From contig WGCU01000034.1 in assembly GCA_015493635.1 (NCBI GenBank), positions 1 through 64,000 on the forward strand: DNA of 64,000 nucleotides, given 5' to 3'. The stretch is from Spirochaetaceae bacterium. Lineage in GTDB: Bacteria; Spirochaetota; Spirochaetia; B11-G9. The notes under the pieces were generated by a model. The model was not told the origin of the DNA. It ran no database searches and saw only the letters and a program-made list of their open reading frames with translations. Both the position numbers and the translations under genes were made by a program. Below are positions 18,074-25,958 of this stretch, one piece after another. The first letter of the stretch is position 1. Each line of letters starts with the position of its first letter.

Positions 18074-19054
18074 TTACTGTATGACTGTCTTGGCTTTTTT
18101 AAGAATGTCAGCCGGAATGGTAATTCCTAATTTTGCCGCCACTTTTTTATTAACGAGAAGATCTACATCAGACGGGTCGGTCATAAATACCGTCGGCATA
18201 TCTTCTGTTTTCTTTCCCCGGAGAATATCGCCGACGATCTTTCCCGTTGCCCGGCCTACTTTATAGTAATCAAAACCCCATGCAGCAAGGATATCAAGTT
18301 TACCGGCGGATGTGGGATCAGCAGACATAATGGGGATACCTGCTTTTGTCGCCACGTCACATACAGAGGGTAACGCTGAAACTACGGTATTGTCAGTACT
18401 TATGTAGATGGCATCAACCTTTCCTGCAATACTCTGGGCGGCCTGTTTTACCTCAGAAGAATTGGTAACTGTTGTCGCTATGAACTTGATTCCCAGTTCC
18501 TTACATGCCTGCTTTGCTATTTTTGCCAGGGCCACCGCGTTTGCCTCACCGGAAGAATAGATATGACCGAGGGTTTTCAGATCGATCATACGGGCCAGGA
18601 GCTTTATCTGGTCCTTTACCGGAGTCATATCCGAAACACCGGCAACCCCTTTTTCCCCTTTTGTTGTCGATGCTACAATACCCGCTCCTACGGGATCGGT
18701 AACAGCTGAATATACAACAGGTATATTTTTCAGTACGTTTACCAGGGCCTGGGCTGTCGGAGTCGCAATACCGACAGCAACGGTGACATGTTCATTTTTA
18801 AATTTATTGGCTATGGATGCGGCAGTACTCATTTCCCCATTGGCATTCTGAAGATCATACTTTACGTTTTTAAAACCTTCCGCGGCAATTTCATCCTGAA
18901 TACCCTTTTCAATGGCATCGAGAGCAGGATGCGTAACAATCTTCGAAATTCCAATGGTAATCTGTTTCGGACCCTTCTGTTCTTTTGTTCCTCCGGCAAA
19001 CATCAGAGCGGTAATACACAGGAAAACGGCTGTTCCCAGAACTATCTTTTTCAT
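18074..19054 (-). CDS. ABC substrate-binding protein, TrpX-like
   Basis: Periplasmic receptor of the ABC_sub_bind (PF04392) family. Start at ATG 19054, preceded by GGAGGAG; the longer frame to 19111 has no ribosome site. Signal peptide MKKIVLGTAVFLCITALMFAG; there is no lipobox Cys at the cleavage region, so it is probably soluble or cleaved by signal peptidase I. Family motifs: GISKIVTHPALDAIEKG, NANGEMSTAASIANKF, PVVYSAVTDPVGAGIV and GVSDMTPVKDQI. In characterised relatives the ligand is tryptophan. TrpR at 36.6 kb could be the matching regulator. Confidence 0.9.
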   Translation of the reverse strand: MKKIVLGTAVFLCITALMFAGGTKEQKGPKQITIGISKIVTHPALDAIEKGIQDEIAAEGFKNVKYDLQNANGEMSTAASIANKFKNEHVTVAVGIATPTAQALVNVLKNIPVVYSAVTDPVGAGIVASTTKGEKGVAGVSDMTPVKDQIKLLARMIDLKTLGHIYSSGEANAVALAKIAKQACKELGIKFIATTVTNSSEVKQAAQSIAGKVDAIYISTDNTVVSALPSVCDVATKAGIPIMSADPTSAGKLDILAAWGFDYYKVGRATGKIVGDILRGKKTEDMPTVFMTDPSDVDLLVNKKVAAKLGITIPADILKKAKTVIQ

Positions 19055-19067
19055 AAAAAACTCCTCC

Positions 19068-19119
19068 ATTGTGTTTCTACTTATAGATACACAATAGAGA
19101 AATAAAATCAAAAGGTCAA
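19068..19119 (-). promoter_or_regulatory. Promoter with overlapping 28-bp palindromic operator for the TrpXYZ-like operon
   Basis: Minus-strand -35 TTGACC at 19114-19119, 17 bases, -10 TATTGT at 19091-19096. A near-perfect palindrome spans 19068-19095: outer arms ATTGTGT/ACACAAT, one mismatched pair, inner arms TCTA/TAGA, central four bases. It covers the end of the -10 box and the expected transcription start and stops just before the GGAGGAG ribosome site, a classic repressor position. Confidence 0.75.
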
Positions 19120-19122
19120 GAG

Positions 19123-19725
19123 CTATTGCAAAAACATCTCAATTTCTTTCAGAAATTCATTATACTCAGTAACAAGAGGAATATCAGGATTATCATCCTT
19201 GATTGCAGCAGGAGCCCTGAAGAGGATCCCTCTGTCCGCTGTTTTTATCATGGTAAGATCGTTGTACGAATCTCCCGATGCAATTGTTCTAAAACCTATG
19301 GACCGGAATGCTTCAATGGCTTTACGTTTACCGTCATTCTGACGGAGAGTATATCCGGTAATCATTCCCTTTGAATCTACGACCAGGGAGTTACAGAACA
19401 ACGTCGGCCACCCGAGCTTCCGCATAAGCGGTTTTGCAAACTCTTCAAAGGTATCGGAGAGTATGATAATCTGGGTTTTTGACCTGACCGCATCAAGGAA
19501 CTCCTTTGCCCCGTCCAGAGGATCCATCCCGGCTATAACATCTTGAATGTCCTTCAGAGTAAGGCTGTGCTCTTTCAGAATAGCTATCCTTTTTTTCATA
19601 AGGACATCATAGTCGGAAATATCCCTGGTAGTCAGTTTCAGTTCATCAATACCTGTTTTAAGTGCAACGTTTATCCAGATTTCGGGGATGAGTACCCCTT
19701 CCAGATCCATGCATACAAGATTCAT
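19123..19725 (-). CDS. thrH: ThrH phosphoserine phosphatase / homoserine phosphotransferase
   Basis: HAD-family enzyme. The N-terminal MDLEGVLIPEIWINVA plus ATTRDI-like LTTRDISDYDVLMKKR, ILSDTFEEFAKPLMRKLGWPTLFCN, GYTLRQNDGKRKA and SGDSYNDLTMI distinguish ThrH from SerB. ThrH of Pseudomonas dephosphorylates phosphoserine and can pass the phosphate to homoserine. It follows the nucleoside permease gene by one base, so it is the last gene of that operon. With thrA and thrC nearby and no thrB in view, a homoserine-activation role is plausible. Confidence 0.92.
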   Translation of the reverse strand: MNLVCMDLEGVLIPEIWINVALKTGIDELKLTTRDISDYDVLMKKRIAILKEHSLTLKDIQDVIAGMDPLDGAKEFLDAVRSKTQIIILSDTFEEFAKPLMRKLGWPTLFCNSLVVDSKGMITGYTLRQNDGKRKAIEAFRSIGFRTIASGDSYNDLTMIKTADRGILFRAPAAIKDDNPDIPLVTEYNEFLKEIEMFLQ

Positions 19726-19726
19726 G

Positions 19727-20680
19727 CTACTTCTCCCCCCTCATATACGGTACCGCAAGAGCGGCGGGCGCCCCTACCTTTTTATTCAAGGTCTCAACCC
19801 ATGTCATAAGGACAAGAACAATAATGGTAACAAGATACGGGAGCATATTAAGCAGCGGTGCTGAAATGGTTGTCCCCGTTGCCTGCAGTCTGAACTGTAT
19901 GGCATTGATCCCGCCGAAAAGAAGTGCTCCCCAAATTGCCCGGGAAGGATTCCACATGGAAAAAATAACAAGAGCAATAACAATCCATCCGCGTCCTCCC
20001 GTGATATTATCTGTCCAGCCCGGAGCATAGGAGAGTGAAAGATGTGCACCTCCCAAAGCCACCAGTGTACCACCGAGAATGGTGTATATGTATCTCGTTT
20101 TAGCAATATTGATTCCCATAGCATCCGCTGTCTGAGGACTTTCCCCTACGGCTCGGAGGTTCAAACCGTTCTTTGTCTTGTACATGTAGAACCATGCAAC
20201 TGGTATAATGAGAAAGACGATATACGTAAGAATATCCTGACTGAAAACAGCTCCCAGGACAGGTATTTTTGAAAGCCCGGGGATATCAAAGGGGGTAAAT
20301 TTCTTTCCAACAAGACCAATCAGATAATGTCCGTTACTGGCAGGTCCCAGACGCTGTCCGAGGAAACTGGCAAATCCGGAGCCAAAGAGGGTAATACTTA
20401 AACCACTTACAACCTGGTTGGCCCGCATGGTAATAGAAAGAAAGGCATGGAGCGCAGAAAGAATCATTCCGGTAAGAGCCGCTACCAGGAGTGCGAGAAG
20501 CAGGCTCCCCGTATAGTAAACAGTCGCGAAAGCACTAACCGCTCCAAGAAGCATCATCCCCTCAAGTCCAAGATTAAGAATTCCTGAACGTTCCGTATAA
20601 ATCTCTCCGATGGTGGCATAGATAAGAGAAGTACCGGCCCGGAGTGTGATGGCTAAGATCGATGTTATAAGGGCTATCAT
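19727..20680 (-). CDS. Nucleoside ABC transporter permease 2 (NupQ/YufQ type)
   Basis: A 317-residue permease of the BPD_transp_2 family with about nine hydrophobic segments. Characteristic strings: ATIGEIYTERSGILNLGLEGMML, GMILSALHAFLSITMRANQVVSGL, FYMYKTKNGLNLRAVGE and ADAMGINI. Overlaps the other permease by four bases. Together with the ATPase and BMP lipoprotein it forms a purine-nucleoside importer by analogy with Bacillus NupNOPQ and the Treponema PnrABCDE system. Confidence 0.9.
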   Translation of the reverse strand: MIALITSILAITLRAGTSLIYATIGEIYTERSGILNLGLEGMMLLGAVSAFATVYYTGSLLLALLVAALTGMILSALHAFLSITMRANQVVSGLSITLFGSGFASFLGQRLGPASNGHYLIGLVGKKFTPFDIPGLSKIPVLGAVFSQDILTYIVFLIIPVAWFYMYKTKNGLNLRAVGESPQTADAMGINIAKTRYIYTILGGTLVALGGAHLSLSYAPGWTDNITGGRGWIVIALVIFSMWNPSRAIWGALLFGGINAIQFRLQATGTTISAPLLNMLPYLVTIIVLVLMTWVETLNKKVGAPAALAVPYMRGEK

Positions 20681-21759
20681 ACCGCAGCCTCCCGTGATCT
20701 TGATTTTGTAATAAACTTAAGTCTGTAATCGGTAAAAAGTGAACCCGCAAGCATGGGAAACAGGATCATACCTTCAAGAACAATTCCCATGGCTGATGGA
20801 AGACCCATCATCATCTGTACCTGATCTCCGCCGACAAGAAGTCCTGCCATAAGAACGGCAACAAACAGACTCGCAATGGGATTCAGCTGTGCCATCCATG
20901 CAACAATAATGGCCGTATACCCGTACCCAAGGGAGAGTCCCTGCTGAAGGCGGTGAGAAATCGCCGTTACCTCAAAGGATCCTGCCAGACCGGAAAAAGC
21001 ACCGGAAATAAGAATCGCGGTTATAATGCTTTTCCCGATTTTTACACCCATAACACGGGCAGCCCGCGGATTTTGTCCCACCATCTTTATTTCAAAACCC
21101 CAACGGGTCCGGTTGAGAACAAGCCACATTATAACACCGAGAATAAGGGCAATAAAAAGTCCGATATGTGCTCTCCCGGAAAATCTGGGAAGCCAAGCAG
21201 CTTTTGGAAAGAGCTTCGTTCCAGGGAATCCCATCCCTTTTGGATCTATCCATGCACCGTAATACAACCCCTGGGCAAGAAGAATGGCAACGTAGTTAAG
21301 CATTAAACTGACAAGAGTTTCATCCACCTTCAGCCCCACTTTTAAAACCGCAGGAATGCCGGCCCATAAACCGCCTGCCAGGCTTCCCATTACAAGAGCT
21401 GTAGGCAGAACAAGCCATGACGGTAAAAAAGGAGACCAAAAAAGTGCAACCCACGTAGCCGCAACCCCGCCGAATACCAACTGGCCTTCAGCTCCAATAT
21501 TCCAGAAACGAAGTTTAAATGCCAGTCCCACCCCTACACCGGTTAACATGAGAGGAATGGCTTTTACAAGCGTTTCGGTAAAATTGGTCCATGATCCGAA
21601 AGCTCCTATAAACATACTCGAATAGGTAGTAAAAGGATTTGTTTTAAAAATTATCAGCAATATCCCGGTCAAAATCAAAGAAACAAGAAACGAAACAGTC
21701 GGAACCAGCAGTATTGCTTTGCGTGACACTGAATTTCTTTTTTCAAAAACTATATGCAT
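20677..21759 (-). CDS. Nucleoside ABC transporter permease 1 (NupP/YufP type)
   Basis: A 360-residue permease. Start set at ATG 21759, which has AGGAGAG three bases upstream; the longer frame to 21798 begins without a ribosome site. Family strings: KAIPLMLTGVGVGLAFKLRFWNIGAEGQL, GLWAGIPAVLKVGLKVDETLVSLMLNYVA in part, and VGQNPRAARVMGVKI. Pairs with the second permease. Confidence 0.9.
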   Translation of the reverse strand: MHIVFEKRNSVSRKAILLVPTVSFLVSLILTGILLIIFKTNPFTTYSSMFIGAFGSWTNFTETLVKAIPLMLTGVGVGLAFKLRFWNIGAEGQLVFGGVAATWVALFWSPFLPSWLVLPTALVMGSLAGGLWAGIPAVLKVGLKVDETLVSLMLNYVAILLAQGLYYGAWIDPKGMGFPGTKLFPKAAWLPRFSGRAHIGLFIALILGVIMWLVLNRTRWGFEIKMVGQNPRAARVMGVKIGKSIITAILISGAFSGLAGSFEVTAISHRLQQGLSLGYGYTAIIVAWMAQLNPIASLFVAVLMAGLLVGGDQVQMMMGLPSAMGIVLEGMILFPMLAGSLFTDYRLKFITKSRSREAAV

Positions 21760-21772
21760 ATTCTCTCCTGGG

Positions 21773-23311
21773 TTATGTGAGTTCTTCCTGCGGTACACCG
21801 GCCATCATGAGTCCGAGGCTTTCTATATCAGCCTTGTCCGCCGGAACAATCCCCATTATTCTTCCTTCATTCATAACAGCAATGCGGTCTGATACAGACA
21901 TCAACTCATCAAGATCCTCAGAAACAAGGAGAACACCTTTACCGTTATCCCGCTCGGAAATCATCTCCTTGCGGACAGATTCAGTGGCTCCGACATCAAG
22001 CCCCCTGGCGGGGTATGCTGCAACAAGAAGACTTGCACAGGCGCCGATTTCCCTGGCAAGGATTGTTTTCTGAATATTTCCGCCGGACAGGAACTTGACG
22101 TTGGTATAGGGGGTAGGTGTTGCAATCTGGAAAAAGGTTATCATTTTTTTTGCCATTGCAAGAATCCGTTTTGGATGAAGAATACCATATTCCGTCAATG
22201 GAGCCTTACGATATTCTTTCATGGCAAGGTTATGAGCAACACTCATATCTCCTACAATCCCCATGGCAACTCTGTCGGATGGAATATGACTGACCCCTTC
22301 GTTAATAAACTCAAGAGGATCCTTATTGGTCATGTCCTTATCCTCAACAAGTATTTTCCCTTCTGTAACCTTATGAAGACCGGTAATGACCTCCGTTAAT
22401 TCCCGCTGCCCATTTCCCGCGACCCCCGCAATTCCGAGGATTTCTCCTCTGCGTAGATTCAGAGAAATGTTCTGCAATGCTTTTATTCCTTTCTCATTGA
22501 GAGCAGTTACATTTTCCAGTTTAAGTACGGTTTCACCCGGTTGGGCAGGTTTTTTCTCTACACGGAAAAGGACTTCCCGTCCTACCATCATTTTAGACAA
22601 CTCCCGGGGACTCGTATCCTTGGTACGCACAACACTGACAAGTTTTCCTTTCTGAAGAACACGGACCCAGTCCGAAAACTCCATTACCTCATCCATCTTG
22701 TGTGTAATAAAGATTGCTGATTTCCCTTCACCGGTCATCTGTTTTATAATCTGATTCAACTCTCTGGATTCCTGGGGTGTCAGTACTGCGGTCGGTTCAT
22801 CAAGAATAAGTACTTCAGCTCCCCGGTATATGAGTTTTAAAATTTCTACCCGCTGCTGTTCTCCGACACTCATTTGCCAGATAACCGCATTCGGATCCAC
22901 CTTTAAATTATAGTGGGACGAAATATCCTTGATTTTATTACCAACTTTTTTAAGATCCAGGATAAAATCCTCATTTTCAAGACCGAGAATAACATTCTCC
23001 GCTACCGTCATGGTTTGCACGAGTTTGAAATTCTGATGGATCATACCGATACCATGCTTCATAGCATCTTTGGGAGAATATATTTCTATCTCCTCCCCTT
23101 TCATGCGAATTGTTCCGCTGTCCGCACGATAGAGTCCGGCAAGAACATTCATAAGAGTACTTTTTCCTGCCCCGTTCTCACCGAGGAGGGCAAGAACTTC
23201 ACCGGGGAAAAGCTCGAGATCAACATTGTCATTTGCCAGAACACCGGGGAAACGCTTTGTTATACCCCTCATTTCCAGAATGGGAGTTTTCTCTTTCTGA
23301 TCATTTTTCAT
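21773..23311 (-). CDS. Nucleoside ABC transporter ATPase, two ABC domains (NupO/YufO type)
   Basis: A 512-residue double ATPase. Domain 1: Walker A LLGENGAGKSTLMNVLAG (about residue 41), signature MSVGEQQRVEILK, Walker B VLILDEPTAVLTPQE, switch FITHKM. Domain 2: a modified Walker A GVAGNGQRELTEV (Lys lost), signature FLSGGNIQKTILAREI. One strong and one degenerate site is the norm for RbsA/NupO proteins. Located between the receptor and permease genes; a stable hairpin separates it from the receptor gene. Confidence 0.92.
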   Translation of the reverse strand: MKNDQKEKTPILEMRGITKRFPGVLANDNVDLELFPGEVLALLGENGAGKSTLMNVLAGLYRADSGTIRMKGEEIEIYSPKDAMKHGIGMIHQNFKLVQTMTVAENVILGLENEDFILDLKKVGNKIKDISSHYNLKVDPNAVIWQMSVGEQQRVEILKLIYRGAEVLILDEPTAVLTPQESRELNQIIKQMTGEGKSAIFITHKMDEVMEFSDWVRVLQKGKLVSVVRTKDTSPRELSKMMVGREVLFRVEKKPAQPGETVLKLENVTALNEKGIKALQNISLNLRRGEILGIAGVAGNGQRELTEVITGLHKVTEGKILVEDKDMTNKDPLEFINEGVSHIPSDRVAMGIVGDMSVAHNLAMKEYRKAPLTEYGILHPKRILAMAKKMITFFQIATPTPYTNVKFLSGGNIQKTILAREIGACASLLVAAYPARGLDVGATESVRKEMISERDNGKGVLLVSEDLDELMSVSDRIAVMNEGRIMGIVPADKADIESLGLMMAGVPQEELT

Positions 23312-23355
23312 GGTTTGTAAACCCTATTTCAACTGTTTCGCATACTACACTGATA

Positions 23356-23377
23356 AGCCCGGCCGGAAAGCCGGGCT
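23356..23377. terminator. GC-rich intercistronic hairpin between receptor and ATPase genes
   Basis: AGCCCGGC (23356-23363) pairs perfectly with GCCGGGCT (23370-23377) around a six-base loop. On the transcribed minus strand only TTATCAG follows, so this is at best a partial terminator. It may also stabilise the upstream receptor mRNA 3' end, giving more receptor than transporter. Confidence 0.55.
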
Positions 23378-23396
23378 CTTTTAACAGAAAAGATTT

Positions 23397-24521
23397 TTAT
23401 TTACTGATGGTACCGACAACACCCTGAACAAGAAAATTCATGCCAAGCATGTCACCGTCAGACATCTTTGCTCCGTCTGCTACAATAACCTTACCATCCT
23501 GACCTTTCACCGGTCCCCAGAAAACATCCCAGGAGCCGTCTACAATTTTTTTCTTCTCCGCCGCAACAAGATCCCGGACACTCTGAGGTACTTTATCACT
23601 GAAAGATGACAGCATAACAACACCGTCTTTTAAGCCGCCCCAGTAAGAGTGTTTTTTCCAGGTACCGTCAAGCGCGTTCTGGACTGTCTTTACAAAATAA
23701 GATCCCCAGTGCCATTTCGGACTTACCAAAACAGAATCTCCGACGAACTTACCCATATCAGAATCGTAACCGATACTTACCAGTCCCCTCTCTTTTGCCG
23801 CTTTCTGCGGTTCTGTTGTATCCTGATGCTGAGCAATAAGCTTCACACCGGAATCGAGAAGCGCAACTGCAGCCTCACGTTCTTTAACCGGATCGTACCA
23901 TGTGTTTGTCCAGACAACTTTTACCTTTGCAGTGGGATTTACTTTCCTTACACCGATGGTAAAAGCGTTTATTCCACGGACAACTTCAGGAATCGGGAAC
24001 GCTGCAACGTATCCTATACTTGCACCTTTGGGAATTGCTTTCCCAGCAACGATACCGGAAAGATACCGGGCCTGATACATACGTCCGAAATATGTTGACA
24101 TGTTGTCAGATGTTTTATATCCGGAACAGTGTTCAAAGTAAACATTGGGAAACTCTGACGCAACTTCAACCATGGGATCCATATAGCCGAACGAAGTAGC
24201 AAAAATCATGTTGTACCCCTTCTGTGCGTACTGGCGGATTATCCGCGACGCATCGGGTCCTTCAGGAACGTTTTCGACAAAGGTTGTTTCAACTTTGTCA
24301 CCAAGTTTTTCATCAATCATCTTTCTTCCCTGATCCTGTTCATATGTCCAGCCGAGATCACCGGGAAGACCAATGTAGATGAACGCAACTTTAAACTTTT
24401 TCGCCGGGGTAGAAACTTCAGCAGCTTTTGCCGGGGTTTCCTTCTTTTTACAACTTGTAAGCGAAAACCCAATTCCAAACAGTAGCATTACCGATAACAG
24501 CATTATCAATGCTTTCTTCAT
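23397..24521 (-). CDS. BMP-family nucleoside-binding lipoprotein (PnrA/TmpC-like)
   Basis: Substrate receptor of the ABC importer. Start at ATG 24521 with AAGGAG six bases upstream. Signal MKKALIMLLSVMLLFGIGFS and lipobox LTSC anchor it at residue about 24. The mature part has the Bmp/PnrA fold strings KVAFIYIGLPGDLGWTYEQDQGRKM, GYNMIFATSFGYMD, SGIVAGKAI and AQHQDTTEPQKAAKERG. The WTYEQDQGR variant resembles BMP proteins linked to purine or other base uptake. First gene of the operon. Confidence 0.92.
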   Translation of the reverse strand: MKKALIMLLSVMLLFGIGFSLTSCKKKETPAKAAEVSTPAKKFKVAFIYIGLPGDLGWTYEQDQGRKMIDEKLGDKVETTFVENVPEGPDASRIIRQYAQKGYNMIFATSFGYMDPMVEVASEFPNVYFEHCSGYKTSDNMSTYFGRMYQARYLSGIVAGKAIPKGASIGYVAAFPIPEVVRGINAFTIGVRKVNPTAKVKVVWTNTWYDPVKEREAAVALLDSGVKLIAQHQDTTEPQKAAKERGLVSIGYDSDMGKFVGDSVLVSPKWHWGSYFVKTVQNALDGTWKKHSYWGGLKDGVVMLSSFSDKVPQSVRDLVAAEKKKIVDGSWDVFWGPVKGQDGKVIVADGAKMSDGDMLGMNFLVQGVVGTISK

Positions 24522-24549
24522 AGACAACTCCTTAATTTAGATTGTTTCC

Positions 24550-24577
24550 ATTCTACATTATATTTTCTACTTGTCAA
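24550..24577 (-). promoter_or_regulatory. Promoter of the nucleoside ABC operon
   Basis: Minus strand TTGACA at 24572-24577, 16-base spacer, TAGAAT at 24550-24555, about 28 bases before the receptor ATG. The short leader has no room for a purine riboswitch. The rest of 24578-24664 is AT-rich with no clear element. Confidence 0.7.
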
Positions 24578-24664
24578 ACAAAAAATGCAATTTTTGTATT
24601 AAATAGTAATTTTTTAGAGGTTTTCATTAAATTACACCTATATATATACGGTATTACTCAATTT

Positions 24665-25936
24665 TCATGTAGTAAACAATGCTTTCATATCAGGTTTAAT
24701 TGAAGTCACAGAGCTTTCTTTTGAAAGCATTTTCTGCAGTGATTTGGGAACCGGAACACTTTTTCCTATTTCCGGTTCTACGATCGATTCAAATTTTGCA
24801 GGATGGGCAGTTGAGACAACGATGGTATCGATATCAGAAAAAAATCGTTCCCTGACAAACTGTCCCGCTGCTGTATGAGGACAGAGGATGTAGTTAAATA
24901 ATTTGAATGTACTCCGAATCTCCTCCCTGATTTCTTTATCAGATACACTGAAAGCGGAAACATTCCTTTTTAGGGTGGTAAAATCTTTAAAAAGATACAT
25001 AATCCGTTCCATATTACTGGGATCACCAACATCCATCGCATTGGCAACAGTCTGAATGCTCTTCCCCGGTATATACTTACCAGTTTCAAGGTAATGAGGA
25101 ATCGTTTTATTCGCGTTTACAGCTAGTACTATTTTCTTTAAGGGAGCACCGCATTCCCGTGCCCAGTATGCTCCAACCGAATTACCGACATTTCCGCTTG
25201 GAATGATAAAAACAGGATATCTGCCTTTCTGCCTGTAATACTCCTGAGCGGCATAAACATAGTAAACCATCTGAGGGAGAAGCCTTCCCAAATTTATGCT
25301 GTTTGCTGAAGAAAGATGCCATTTGGTTTTTAATGCTTCGTCTTGAAAGGCGTCTTTTACCAGTTTCTGGCAATCATCAAAACTGCCCTCAACAGAATAG
25401 GATTGTATATTCGTATCCCAGCAGGTAAGCTGTTTTTCCTGCCGTAACGAAACTCTCCCTTTCGGGAAGAGGACCTTTACTCTGATTCCTTTCTTTTTGT
25501 AAAACGCCGATGCTACCGCGCTGCCGGTATCACCTGATGTTGCTACAAGAATGGTAAGGAGCTGCCTGCTTTTTTCCTGGATACTTTCGAGAGCGGAGGC
25601 AAGAAAGCGGGCTCCGAAATCCTTAAAAGCAGCTGTCGGGCCGTAAAATAGTTCCAGAATCCCTTTTTTGTCATCAAGCATACGGAGCGGTACATCGAAG
25701 GTAAACGCTTTCTCACAGATTTCAGGGATCCTGTCAAAAAGGGGATCACCTTTAAAAAAAGGCTGAATGATCTTCGCTGCAAAGAGAGGATACGGCAGAC
25801 CTTTATCCAGAAAATCCATTGGAATTTCTGGAAATCTCTCTGGAACATACAATCCGCCGTCTGGAGCAAGTCCATTTACTATCGCCTCTGAAGCGGTAAC
25901 AGCGGGGCTTTTCCCCCGGGTACTGATAAATTTCAT
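24665..25936 (-). CDS. thrC: Threonine synthase
   Basis: PLP enzyme converting phosphohomoserine to threonine. Start at ATG 25936 (MKFISTRG), with GGAGGGAG upstream; the longer frame to 26122 would run into thrA. Motifs: ISTRGKSPAVTASEAIVNGLAPDGGLYVPE, the PLP lysine in GPTAAFKDFGARFLA (about residue 108) and LVATSGDTGSAVASAF. 423 residues. It lies 22 bases downstream of thrA. Confidence 0.95.
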   Translation of the reverse strand: MKFISTRGKSPAVTASEAIVNGLAPDGGLYVPERFPEIPMDFLDKGLPYPLFAAKIIQPFFKGDPLFDRIPEICEKAFTFDVPLRMLDDKKGILELFYGPTAAFKDFGARFLASALESIQEKSRQLLTILVATSGDTGSAVASAFYKKKGIRVKVLFPKGRVSLRQEKQLTCWDTNIQSYSVEGSFDDCQKLVKDAFQDEALKTKWHLSSANSINLGRLLPQMVYYVYAAQEYYRQKGRYPVFIIPSGNVGNSVGAYWARECGAPLKKIVLAVNANKTIPHYLETGKYIPGKSIQTVANAMDVGDPSNMERIMYLFKDFTTLKRNVSAFSVSDKEIREEIRSTFKLFNYILCPHTAAGQFVRERFFSDIDTIVVSTAHPAKFESIVEPEIGKSVPVPKSLQKMLSKESSVTSIKPDMKALFTT

Positions 25937-25958
25937 CGTCTTCTCCCTCCGTGTATTG

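Noticed and set aside
24522-24664. Purine riboswitch ahead of the nucleoside importer
   Set aside because: The promoter leaves a leader under 30 bases and no aptamer core is visible.
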